From positions 1 through 43,798 of the forward strand of contig DYMB01000002.1 in NCBI GenBank assembly GCA_020721805.1: 43,798 nucleotides of DNA, in the 5' to 3' direction. The translations under genes were made by a program, and so were the position numbers. The stretch's first letter is position 1, and the number at the start of each line of letters is the position of its first letter. The stretch is from Acetofilamentum sp. GTDB lineage: Bacteria; Hydrothermota; 32-111. Under the pieces are notes generated by a model, which worked only from the letters and a program-made list of their open reading frames with translations, was not told the origin of the DNA and did not search any database. This document shows, one piece after another, positions 27,973 to 35,551 of this stretch.

Positions 27973-28789
27973 TATCATTTATGATACCTTCAAAAAAGGG
28001 TCAAAAACATATTTTTATTCAAGTCTATTCTTTCCTATAGCGGTAAGAAGCAGGGTCTTTGTTCTTTACGCCTTTGTTAGAAAAGCGGATAATTTCGTCG
28101 ATTCGATCCCTCAGAATGTTACAGGTTTTTATAAATTTAAAAAAGATTATTATGATGCTCTCAAAACGGGGAAAGCGAATGATATAGTGGTTGATTCTTT
28201 TGTTGAATTAAAAAATGAGTTAACGATTAAAGATGAATGGATTGATGCTTTTTTTAAATCTATGGAGATGGATTTAGAAAAAAAGGTTTACAAAGATCTT
28301 GATGAAACCATAGAATACATATATGGATCCGCTGAGGTCATTGGTATGATGATGTGTAGAATAATGGGAATAGATCCAAAAGGATATTATTATGCAAAAA
28401 ATCTTGGGAAAGCGATGCAGTACATCAATTTCATAAGGGATATAAAAGATGATAATCTTCTTGGAAGGATATATCTCCCTGTAAATATTTTAAAAAAATA
28501 TGGACTTGATTCACTTGATTTTAACGAAGTCAAAGAAAATGAAAAAGGATTCAAAGATTTTTTGAGAGATGAACTCAAAAGATATTTTAACTGGCAGGCT
28601 CTTGCTGAAAAAGGATACAGATATATCCCTAAATATCTTCTTGTTCCAGTTAAAACCGCATCCGATATGTATAAATACACAGCTAAAAGAATATTTGATG
28701 ATCCGCTGATCGTTTACAAAATCAAAGTTAAGCCAAGGATAAGAAGGATAATCTATACGAGTTTGAAAAATTTTGCTGATACTTTTTAA
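27956..28789 (+). CDS. crtB: Phytoene/squalene synthase family
   Basis: This 277-residue enzyme condenses two prenyl diphosphates head to head, giving phytoene (from GGPP) or a C30 analogue. Both aspartate-rich motifs are intact: DNFVD in RKADNFVDSIP, and DIKDD in NFIRDIKDDNLLGRIYLP. The latter block is highly diagnostic. It lies between crtI and a lycopene cyclase, so phytoene is the expected product. No inactivating change is visible, although the preceding desaturase is broken. Confidence 0.9.
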   Translation: MFIKDNIIYDTFKKGSKTYFYSSLFFPIAVRSRVFVLYAFVRKADNFVDSIPQNVTGFYKFKKDYYDALKTGKANDIVVDSFVELKNELTIKDEWIDAFFKSMEMDLEKKVYKDLDETIEYIYGSAEVIGMMMCRIMGIDPKGYYYAKNLGKAMQYINFIRDIKDDNLLGRIYLPVNILKKYGLDSLDFNEVKENEKGFKDFLRDELKRYFNWQALAEKGYRYIPKYLLVPVKTASDMYKYTAKRIFDDPLIVYKIKVKPRIRRIIYTSLKNFADTF

Positions 28790-28822
28790 ATTGAAAAAAG
28801 ATTTAAATTTTAAGGTTGTTTA

Positions 28823-29503
28823 ATGAGTAAATATTTGATGATAAACCTTGTCATAGTGAGTTTCCCTCTCATATTTTCTATCATTCTTTATAGGTACACT
28901 TTACAAAAGTTATCTTCATTTTTTTTATCTTTCATTGTTGTAGGAATACCTTTTATAATATGGGATGTTTTTGCTACGGGCAGGGGAGATTGGAGTTTCA
29001 ACCCATCCTATGTCAATGGTGTAAAATTTTTCGGGCTTCCCTATGAGGAAATATTATTTTTTGTAACGGTTCCATTTGCCTCTCTTTTTCTTTTTGAATC
29101 ACTAAGATATTTTGTCTTCGATACCTATATTTCAAATCGTTATAGAATTGTTTTTCTCATTCTTTCACCGCTATTCTTTTTCTCAGGATTATATTTTATT
29201 TTTACACCATACACTTCAACTGTCCTTTTAGTTACCAGTTTTACCTGTCTGATGCTCTATTTATGTTTTAATTTTTTACTGAAAAGTATACATTTTTATC
29301 TATACCTTTTTTTAACGATGTTATTCTTTCTAATTTTCAACTCTCTTCTTACAGGTATACCTGTTCTTTTATATTCGAAAAATTCCATATTGAACATAAG
29401 ATTTGGAACCATTCCTGTTGAAGATTTTTTTTACAATTTTTCATTGCTCGTTTTATATCTTGGCGTATATGAATTGATAAACAGGAAAAATTTAAAGAAA
29501 TAG
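28823..29503 (+). CDS. Fused lycopene cyclase (CrtYc-CrtYd type)
   Basis: This 226-residue membrane protein has about seven helices. Two tandem repeats of the carotenoid-cyclase domain can be seen. The first carries IIWDVFATGRGDWSFNP and LPYEEILFFVTVP (PxEE..FF); the second carries TGIPVLLY and TIPVEDFFYNFSL (PxED..F). This CrtYcd fusion is found in archaea, myxobacteria and fungi and cyclises lycopene ends to beta-ionone rings. AAGG precedes the ATG. Its 3' end overlaps the convergent agmatinase gene by 12 nt. Confidence 0.85.
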   Translation: MSKYLMINLVIVSFPLIFSIILYRYTLQKLSSFFLSFIVVGIPFIIWDVFATGRGDWSFNPSYVNGVKFFGLPYEEILFFVTVPFASLFLFESLRYFVFDTYISNRYRIVFLILSPLFFFSGLYFIFTPYTSTVLLVTSFTCLMLYLCFNFLLKSIHFYLYLFLTMLFFLIFNSLLTGIPVLLYSKNSILNIRFGTIPVEDFFYNFSLLVLYLGVYELINRKNLKK

Positions 29504-30316
29504 AATGATTTCCCTTACAAGTTTTGCTGCTGCTGCTGCTGATATTCCAGAAGGATCGTGATCGGGTGATAGTTCTACGACATCAACTCCCACTATATCG
29601 AATGTTTTAAATTTCAAAAGAAAATGAATAAATTCTTTGAAAGTGAATCCTCCAGCCTCCGGAGTGCCTGTACCAGGAATATTGGAAGGATCAAGAAGAT
29701 CAAGGTCTATTGAAATATATATTTTTTTTGACTTTATAAGATCAAAGTTGAAAGATTCCAGATCCTCTGAAAAATACAAAAGATTTTTTGAGAATTCATA
29801 TTCCTCTGATGTGAAGGATCTTATTCCAAGTTGGCATATTCTTTTTGTGCCAATGATTTCAGCACAGTTCCTTATAACACAGGCATGTGAAAATTTAACT
29901 CCCATATAATCTTTTCTTAAATCGGCATGTGCATCAAAAACTATTAAAATAAAATCATCATAAAACTGGTTGAACGCTTTTATTATTGGATATGTTATAG
30001 AATGTTCTCCACCGAGCGAAATTATTTTCTTTTTATTTTTTAAAAGTTTTTTTGTATTCTCATATATTATTTTGTTGGTTCTTTTTATATCTCCATAAGG
30101 TAGTTCAACATCACCCATATCAAAATAATTTTTTGTGTGAATATCCTCCTTTTGATAGTTGGAGAATGTTTCCAGATTCCAGGAGAATAATCTCAAAGCC
30201 ATCGGTCCATTTCTCGAACCGGATCTGAATGAAGATGTTGAATCATAAGGATATCCAACGATAACTATTTCTGAATTTTTTTTGTCGGTGGAAGATTCAA
30301 GGAAATTATATACCAT
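29492..30316 (-). CDS. speB: Agmatinase
   Basis: This 274-residue ureohydrolase converts agmatine to putrescine and urea. The binuclear Mn site residues are present in order: GGEHSIT (His), VFDAHADLR (Asp, His, Asp) and SIDLDLLDPSNIPGTGTPE (Asp, Asp). Arginase-type alternatives are less likely given that arginine decarboxylase is in the same operon. It is the last gene of the polyamine operon, overlapping speE by 11 nt. Confidence 0.92.
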   Translation of the reverse strand: MVYNFLESSTDKKNSEIVIVGYPYDSTSSFRSGSRNGPMALRLFSWNLETFSNYQKEDIHTKNYFDMGDVELPYGDIKRTNKIIYENTKKLLKNKKKIISLGGEHSITYPIIKAFNQFYDDFILIVFDAHADLRKDYMGVKFSHACVIRNCAEIIGTKRICQLGIRSFTSEEYEFSKNLLYFSEDLESFNFDLIKSKKIYISIDLDLLDPSNIPGTGTPEAGGFTFKEFIHFLLKFKTFDIVGVDVVELSPDHDPSGISAAAAAKLVREIILFL

Positions 30317-31172
30317 ACATCTTTTTTACAAAATTTGGTAGTGAAAATGAGCCTGTGTGTATCTGATGGTTATAATACTTCAAAACATTTTGAAAACTTT
30401 TTATAAGATTTTTATTTTTTACATCAAGTGAGGTTTCTTCTTTCAAACATAGAAAGAAATTCCACATACCAGAAGGATATGTTGGAATGAAAGCGAGATA
30501 AGGTTTTACATTCAAAAAAACTTTTTTAAGCCTATTGTATATCGTTTTAACCGAGTCTTTGTAGAAATAGGGCGATTCAGCTTGTAGTGTTAAAATTCCA
30601 TTTTCATTTAAAATTTCATAGCATTTCCTGTAAAATTTTTCTGTAAACAATCCCTCGCCTGGGCCTATGGGGTCGGATGAATCTATTATTATCAGATCAA
30701 ATATCTCTTTTGTCTTAAAAACAAAATCGATACCATCACCAACAATTATTTTATAATTTTTCGAAAAAGTTTTTGTTAAATTTGGGAAAAATTTTTTTGA
30801 GGAAGTGATAACATCTTTGTCGATCTCAACCATTTTTATATTTTTTATATGTTTATACCTTGAAACCTCTCTTAGAGTGCCACAATCTCCGCCACCTATG
30901 ATCAGAACATTTTCAATCTTTGGGTTAATATTTATGGGAACATGTGTTATCATCTCGTGATATACAAACTCATCTCTATCCGTGAGCATAACAAGTCCAT
31001 CGAGCAACATCACTTTACCGAACTCGTAGGTATCGATTATAACCAGATCCTGATATTTGGTTTTTTTTCGATAAAGTGTTTCTTTAACTTTAAAGGTTAT
31101 TCCGCTGTTGGGTGTATGATATTCTGTAAACCAGAGTTGTGTTTGACCAGAATTGTTAAACTCTTTCATCAT
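30306..31172 (-). CDS. speE: Spermidine synthase (polyamine aminopropyltransferase)
   Basis: This enzyme of about 288 residues transfers an aminopropyl group from decarboxylated AdoMet to putrescine, or possibly to agmatine. LLDGLVMLTDRDEFVYHEM, IGGGDCGTLREV and IIDSSDPIGPGEGLF mark the polyamine- and dcAdoMet-binding sites; the catalytic aspartate is in DSSDPIGP. I chose the ATG at 31172, which overlaps the stop of the arginine decarboxylase gene by one base (TGATG). An ATG three codons upstream and one immediately after are alternatives. The acceptor (putrescine or agmatine) cannot be told from motifs alone. Confidence 0.92.
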   Translation of the reverse strand: MMKEFNNSGQTQLWFTEYHTPNSGITFKVKETLYRKKTKYQDLVIIDTYEFGKVMLLDGLVMLTDRDEFVYHEMITHVPININPKIENVLIIGGGDCGTLREVSRYKHIKNIKMVEIDKDVITSSKKFFPNLTKTFSKNYKIIVGDGIDFVFKTKEIFDLIIIDSSDPIGPGEGLFTEKFYRKCYEILNENGILTLQAESPYFYKDSVKTIYNRLKKVFLNVKPYLAFIPTYPSGMWNFFLCLKEETSLDVKNKNLIKSFQNVLKYYNHQIHTGSFSLPNFVKKMYGI

Positions 31173-31639
31173 CACTCCCATAAAACAACGGCTGCGAAAG
31201 CTGTTCCTATTCTTTTGACACGATGTTCACAAGATTTGCTTAAAATGTTATAACTTGTTATGTTTCTGACTCTCATCGCTTCTTCAGCCATGCTTCTCAC
31301 TATTTCCTCTATCTCTTTTTTCCTTCCGTTGGAAGAATATTCCATAATTACACCGGGCAAAGAATCATCGGTTGGTTTTGCCGCTGCAACTCCAGCGGAT
31401 ATATATTGACCTGTCATATCTGATGTTATGGATGCGTATGCAACCGGAATGAAACTTCCTTGTGGAATTTTAATGAATTTTACAGGATGACAGAATGGGG
31501 GAATTATAGAGGAAATTTTTATCAGATTCATATTTCCTATTTTTGCGTTCAAAAGAGCACAATCGAAAGAATTCAATTTTGAAAATCCTTCAGAATTCCC
31601 TGAAACGATGAAGAATCTTTTGGGGTTGACAAAATTCAT
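31172..31639 (-). CDS. Pyruvoyl-dependent arginine decarboxylase
   Basis: This 155-residue enzyme turns arginine into agmatine using a self-generated pyruvoyl group. Sequence and order match the archaeal PvlArgDC: VSGNSEG, LNAKIGNMNLIKISSIIPP, GSFIPVAYA, IMEYSSNG and the final IGTAFAAVVLWE. Self-cleavage is expected between Ser43 and Ser44 in KISSIIPP, the position corresponding to Ser52/Ser53 of the Methanocaldococcus enzyme. The start codon directly follows the speD stop; the stop overlaps speE. Confidence 0.92.
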   Translation of the reverse strand: MNFVNPKRFFIVSGNSEGFSKLNSFDCALLNAKIGNMNLIKISSIIPPFCHPVKFIKIPQGSFIPVAYASITSDMTGQYISAGVAAAKPTDDSLPGVIMEYSSNGRKKEIEEIVRSMAEEAMRVRNITSYNILSKSCEHRVKRIGTAFAAVVLWE

Positions 31640-32047
31640 TTAAACTCCTATTGTTTCAGATGTTTTTTGGTCAGTTTTATGTTTCAAAACACCATCCACA
31701 TCAAAAAGTCCTCTTTTTACTTCCATCATGGAAGTATCTTTCGCTTTTAATTTTTTTACAAGGTATTTGAATGAAATCCAGGGATCGAGAGTGTTCCCAC
31801 ATGTGTAAATATCAATGGATGCGTATCCGTATTCAGGCCATGTGTGGATTGAAAGATGGGATTCTGCGATTACGACTACTCCGCTAACTCCAAAAGGTGA
31901 AAAGTGATGAAAAGAACTTGAAATCACTGTTGCTCTTGCTCTTTTTGCTGCTTCAACCATCAGTTGTTCTATAAGAGCAACATCGTTAAGAATAGCTGAG
32001 TCACATTTATAGAACTCAGCAAGAATGTGTTTACCTAAGGCTTGCAT
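31640..32047 (-). CDS. speD: S-adenosylmethionine decarboxylase proenzyme
   Basis: This 135-residue bacterial/archaeal-type SpeD makes decarboxylated AdoMet for spermidine synthesis. Self-processing is expected between Glu62 and Ser63 in ESHLSIHTWPE; His68 and Cys83 (YTCGN) are the known helper residues, at the same numbers as in Thermotoga SpeD. GGAGG lies 9 nt before the ATG. It leads the operon speD-PvlArgDC-speE-speB, which would supply every step from arginine plus AdoMet to spermidine. Confidence 0.95.
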   Translation of the reverse strand: MQALGKHILAEFYKCDSAILNDVALIEQLMVEAAKRARATVISSSFHHFSPFGVSGVVVIAESHLSIHTWPEYGYASIDIYTCGNTLDPWISFKYLVKKLKAKDTSMMEVKRGLFDVDGVLKHKTDQKTSETIGV

Positions 32048-32134
32048 TCTTTCATACCTCCATAATCAGAAGTTAAAGGGTTTAAAATTGACCTACTTAA
32101 AACTAAACACATAAAAACTCCCAGTTTTTTTGGT

Positions 32135-32162
32135 ATTATATATTTTTTTGTTCAAAATTCAA
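32135..32162 (-). promoter_or_regulatory. Promoter of the polyamine operon
   Basis: On the minus strand TTGAAT (plus 32157-32162) and a perfect TATAAT (plus 32135-32140) are separated by 16 bp. The expected leader is about 80 nt and opens near a small hairpin (AAAACT, GGG, AGTTTT; plus about 32114-32128), which could be regulatory or simply AT-rich noise. Confidence 0.5.
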
Positions 32163-32186
32163 TAGGGAAAAATTTTTTATTTTATG

Positions 32187-32214
32187 TTGAAAAATTTTTT
32201 TATTGTTGTAAAAT
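32187..32214 (+). promoter_or_regulatory. Promoter of the small lipoprotein gene
   Basis: TTGAAA (32187-32192) and TAAAAT (32209-32214) are separated by 16 bp, about 20 nt before the start codon. It is divergent from, and adjacent to, the polyamine operon promoter. Confidence 0.5.
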
Positions 32215-32233
32215 AAAAAAAAGGGGGGTGAAG

Positions 32234-32584
32234 ATGTTCGGGAAAAAAATTATTATTTTACTTTTATCCATTCTTTTTTTCAACTGTGCAAAAAGACAGA
32301 TAGAGAATAATATAAATTATTCGATGATCGGTATAAACGGTCCACCTGAACTTTCGGTTGGTGAAACAGCGATATACAATGTTGTTGCTTATGATGATAA
32401 TCAAAAGGTTCTAAAAAAATTTTCATCACTTGATGTTGACTGGGAGTTTGAGGAAGAGAAAATTATTCTTGTCGAAAAAAAAGAGAAAAAATTTGTAAAA
32501 ATAAAAGCCATAAATAAAGGGATATTTTGCATAAAAGCTAAATATAAAGATCAGATAACTTCTTATACTGTAAAAATATTTTAA
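32234..32584 (+). CDS. Small lipoprotein with Ig-like domain
   Basis: This protein of about 116 residues has a lipoprotein signal (IIILLLSILFFNC, lipobox LFFNC). The mature part reads like a single bacterial Ig-like (Big2-type) domain: GPPELSVGETAIYNVVAYDD, VDWEFEE, KIKAINKGIFCIKAKY. I prefer the ATG at 32234, which follows a G-rich ribosome-binding sequence, over the GTG at 32228. The function is unknown, probably surface-exposed. It converges on the TPR gene with 3 bp between stops. Confidence 0.6.
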   Translation: MFGKKIIILLLSILFFNCAKRQIENNINYSMIGINGPPELSVGETAIYNVVAYDDNQKVLKKFSSLDVDWEFEEEKIILVEKKEKKFVKIKAINKGIFCIKAKYKDQITSYTVKIF

Positions 32585-32587
32585 AGG

Positions 32588-33919
32588 TCATTGAATATAT
32601 TTCCCCTTCAACCTCTCAGACAATTCTGGGAATTTTTCCTTTATAGATTCTATAAGATCGTTTAATTTTGTATATTCTTTATTTTTACTGAAAATAAGTG
32701 CAAGAAGTTTTATGTTGGTCGTATCGGTATCGTTTATAATAAACAATTTTTCGAAATAGGTTTCTGCGGAATCCAGTTGTGAATTATTGTATTTTATTAT
32801 CCCTTTAAATTTATAAAAGAAAGTTGAATCTAAGAAAGTTTTCAAATTCATATTGGATATTATTTTTTCAGAGAGATCATAATCTTCGGTTAATATGAAA
32901 GTTTGGACAGCTTCCTTTGAAAAATAATTTTTATCTTTTTGAAATATCGTTTTAAAATATTTTTTTGAAAATTCGTAAGAGTCAATTTTAAAAAATTCTT
33001 TTCCCATATTTTCAAAAAGATCCACTTGAAAAAGATTGTTTTTTTCAATCTTTTCATCAAGGGAAGATAAAAGTTGATACTCTTTTTTTGTAACTATGTA
33101 GGAGAAAAATTTTTTATAAAATTCTGTCGAATCGGGATATCTATCCAATGCTTTAGAAATTAAAATTTTAAAAGAATCATCATTTGATTTAAAAAAATAA
33201 TTGTCAAGATTCCTTATATAAGAGATATAATCATATTCGGTATTAAAGAGTTTATCAAAATATTTTATACTTTTATCATAATCGTTTAAACCATTGTATA
33301 TTTCTCCACCAATAAGAAAATATTCTTTATCTATAGAATTCTTCTTTTGAAGTTTTTCAAAATAATTTTGTGCAAGGTTATAGTTTTTTTTTGATAGATA
33401 ATATTTTGCCATAGCAAAGTATGCTTCATAATCATTAGCATCGATTACAATTATTTTATCGGTGATGGATGGAAATGAATCTATCATATTGTTTTTATCA
33501 AAAAAGAGAAGTTTTAATTTTAAAATCTTTAAACTTGCAGGATATTTAATTAAAGCATTATTGAGAGTTTTTAAAAAAGTCGTATCATCGGTGAGAAGAA
33601 GCATTTTGATGTAAAGGTATGTTATATCTTCATTTTGGTATAATGATACAGTTTTATTGAAAAACTCTTTTGCTTTTTTATAATCAGATTTATTATAATA
33701 ATATTTTCCCATTAAATAATACGGTTCATACCTTGTTGAATCGAAATCTTTGAGAACATAAAAAAATTTTAAAGATTTTAAAGAATCATTCTTTTCCACA
33801 TATATTTCAAGTGAATCAAGAATGTTTAAAAAAAAATCTGTAAATTGGGTAGAATGTATATAAAGTGGGATAAAAATCAGAAATATGAATTTTAATATTA
33901 TTCTTTTGCCCGACATCAA
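32588..33919 (-). CDS. Exported TPR-repeat protein
   Basis: This 443-residue protein has a signal peptide (IILKFIFLIFIPLYIHS) and about eight to ten tetratricopeptide-like helical repeats. Clear examples are YEPYYLMGKYYYNKSDYKKAKEFF near residue 56, DYEAYFAMAKYYLSKKNYNLAQNYF and FLIGGEIYNGLNDYDKSIKYF (shortened here). It probably acts as a periplasmic or outer-membrane scaffold. It overlaps the upstream barrel-like gene by 4 nt (coupled). The partner is unknown. Confidence 0.7.
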   Translation of the reverse strand: MMSGKRIILKFIFLIFIPLYIHSTQFTDFFLNILDSLEIYVEKNDSLKSLKFFYVLKDFDSTRYEPYYLMGKYYYNKSDYKKAKEFFNKTVSLYQNEDITYLYIKMLLLTDDTTFLKTLNNALIKYPASLKILKLKLLFFDKNNMIDSFPSITDKIIVIDANDYEAYFAMAKYYLSKKNYNLAQNYFEKLQKKNSIDKEYFLIGGEIYNGLNDYDKSIKYFDKLFNTEYDYISYIRNLDNYFFKSNDDSFKILISKALDRYPDSTEFYKKFFSYIVTKKEYQLLSSLDEKIEKNNLFQVDLFENMGKEFFKIDSYEFSKKYFKTIFQKDKNYFSKEAVQTFILTEDYDLSEKIISNMNLKTFLDSTFFYKFKGIIKYNNSQLDSAETYFEKLFIINDTDTTNIKLLALIFSKNKEYTKLNDLIESIKEKFPELSERLKGKYIQ

Positions 33920-34446
33920 AATTTAAAACCAAAAGATAAAGATGATGCTGAGGATAGATTAAATTCAAGCAAAAATTTTTTCTTTAAAAGTAATCCTAAC
34001 TTCAAAGATGGAGATGGAAAATCATTCTTGTATTCATCATCAAAGCTATCATTACTGTATGAAACCATTTTGAAGGGAACAAGTAGTCCAAATCCTCCAT
34101 AGAATATTAAACCTTTTTTTACCGTTTCTTTCAATTCATAAAGGTAATAATATATTGAGATGTCGGGAATGACCATAGAATAGATAAATTCGGATTCGAC
34201 ATTGAATATTCCTATGTTTTCATTCACGATACCTGTTCCCATCGATATACCAATTTTTGGTCTTAAGTTTAAATGTTTAACTTCGAAAATATCTTCGATT
34301 TCATATCCATAGGATAAGCCAAGAGTTCCAAAATATGATGTTGTGTTGGCTGGTTTTGAAAATACAAAATCAAATAGCAGGTTATTTTGTGCAAAAATAA
34401 AAGTCGATAAAAAAAGTGCGATAGTAACGGATAAAATTTTTTTCAT
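33916..34446 (-). CDS. Small outer-membrane beta-barrel-like protein
   Basis: This 176-residue protein has a signal peptide (ILSVTIALFLSTFIFAQ) and a strand-rich mature part (FGTLGLSYGYEIEDIF, LIFYGGFGLLVPFKMV) ending in a typical terminal phenylalanine (SSLSFGFKF). That suggests an eight-stranded outer-membrane barrel. The specific family is unknown. It heads a two-gene unit with the TPR protein and has the only full-consensus promoter in the window (TTGACA, 16 bp, TATAAT) plus GGAAGG before the ATG, so it is probably strongly expressed. Confidence 0.6.
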   Translation of the reverse strand: MKKILSVTIALFLSTFIFAQNNLLFDFVFSKPANTTSYFGTLGLSYGYEIEDIFEVKHLNLRPKIGISMGTGIVNENIGIFNVESEFIYSMVIPDISIYYYLYELKETVKKGLIFYGGFGLLVPFKMVSYSNDSFDDEYKNDFPSPSLKLGLLLKKKFLLEFNLSSASSLSFGFKF

Positions 34447-34471
34447 CTACAACCTTCCATTTTTATTGAAA

Positions 34472-34499
34472 ATTATATATGGTAGATTATAATTGTCAA
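34472..34499 (-). promoter_or_regulatory. Full-consensus sigma70 promoter of the barrel/TPR unit
   Basis: On the minus strand TTGACA (plus 34494-34499) and TATAAT (plus 34472-34477) are separated by 16 bp. The expected start is near 34465, with a leader of about 19 nt that contains GGAAGG. Confidence 0.65.
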
Positions 34500-34616
34500 C
34501 ATATGAAGTTTCTTAATAATATTTTTTTATATCTTCATAATTTTTTGTGCTTGAACTTTTTTCAAGATTTCTTTTAAGAAAAATAAAAAGAAAATTTTGC
34601 GTATATTAATTCATTC

Positions 34617-35469
34617 CTCTGGGGTTTTAATTTGAGCAATGATAGGTTGATAACAAGTTTGTTATCGAATGACTTAAAATGTGAAATGAAAAATTTTGGA
34701 ATCGTTGGTTATGGAATCGATCAGGAATATCTTCTTTTTAAAGAGATGATTGAAGATTCATCTATAGTTTTTTTCTTCTTTTACCTGAACGATTTAAGAG
34801 ATATTCTTTACAATAACCTTGAAACACCATATATATCCCAAACACAATTTTTTAATTGAAAACGATTCACTTCCACTTACAAGTTTTGCGGTGGAGAAAG
34901 ATGAAAAAATTAAAAGAATCAGTTTATAACTCTTGAAGAAAATTTGCAATATAATATAAGGTATAAAATTTCAAAGAATATAAATCTTTATTTTACATAT
35001 TCGCAAGAATAAAAATTTTTTTGTTTTGCTCAATATACAAGATCTGGATAATTTCTTTATGAAAAGAACCTTATGGAGTTGACAGATTTTATAAAACCTG
35101 AATGGGATATTCCCAACAGTGATGATAGGAACTTACATTAAAAGTCTATAAGAAAATAATGATTAAGATTAAAAAAGAATGAGCAAGAAGATGGTACGAA
35201 CTGATAGTTTTTATTATTCTTTCTTAGTTCACATATGATAAAAGAGATATTCAAAAACTCAATTCACCTGAAATTATATGGTTAGAAAAAATGGTATAAA
35301 GAGATATGGATAAGGTTAAAATGATACTTGATGGAAAGAATATAGATAACATTTATCCTTTAAAAGAGTTTAAAGAGGCAAATCCAAGAAAACATTTGAC
35401 AAAAAGATTTGACAAATATTTTTTTGATTATGGTGCAGAGTTTGTTAGGGAGATTTTGAAAAAAAGTTA
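34617..35469 (+). pseudogene. Decayed SGNH/GDSL-like hydrolase
   Basis: The first open piece (to 34859) reads NLSNDRLITSLLSNDLKCEM, then NFGIVGYGIDQEYLLFKEM and IVFFFFYLNDLRDIL. That matches the middle of an SGNH/GDSL hydrolase, where a GYG.DQ block is followed by the N-D block. A frame change then gives IENDSLPLTSFAVEKDEKIK, later YGVDRFYK, and finally a last piece with FTYDKRDIQKLNSPEIIWLEK and EANPRKHLTKRFDKYFF ending at TAA 35467-35469. Several stops of all three kinds interrupt it, and the N-terminal catalytic GDS block is missing. The family name is an inference from the remaining blocks. Confidence 0.6.
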
Positions 35470-35493
35470 ATACAAAGATTATAATTTTGAAGG

Positions 35494-35522
35494 TTGACTT
35501 TTTATTCTTAAAATGATAATAT
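35494..35522 (+). promoter_or_regulatory. Promoter of the buk-por operon
   Basis: TTGACT (35494-35499) and TAATAT (35517-35522) are separated by 17 bp, followed by a short leader with AAGGAG ahead of the ATG at 35552. The -10 is weaker than at other sites. Confidence 0.45.
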
Positions 35523-35551
35523 AAAATTTAAAAATTTAAAAAAGGAGTTCT

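Noticed and set aside
2763-35469. Stop-codon recoding (for example TGA or TAG read as an amino acid) to explain interrupted genes
   Set aside because: Interruptions include TAA, TGA and TAG plus frameshifts and occur only in four dispensable genes. Housekeeping genes use all three stops normally, and an intact RF1 is present.
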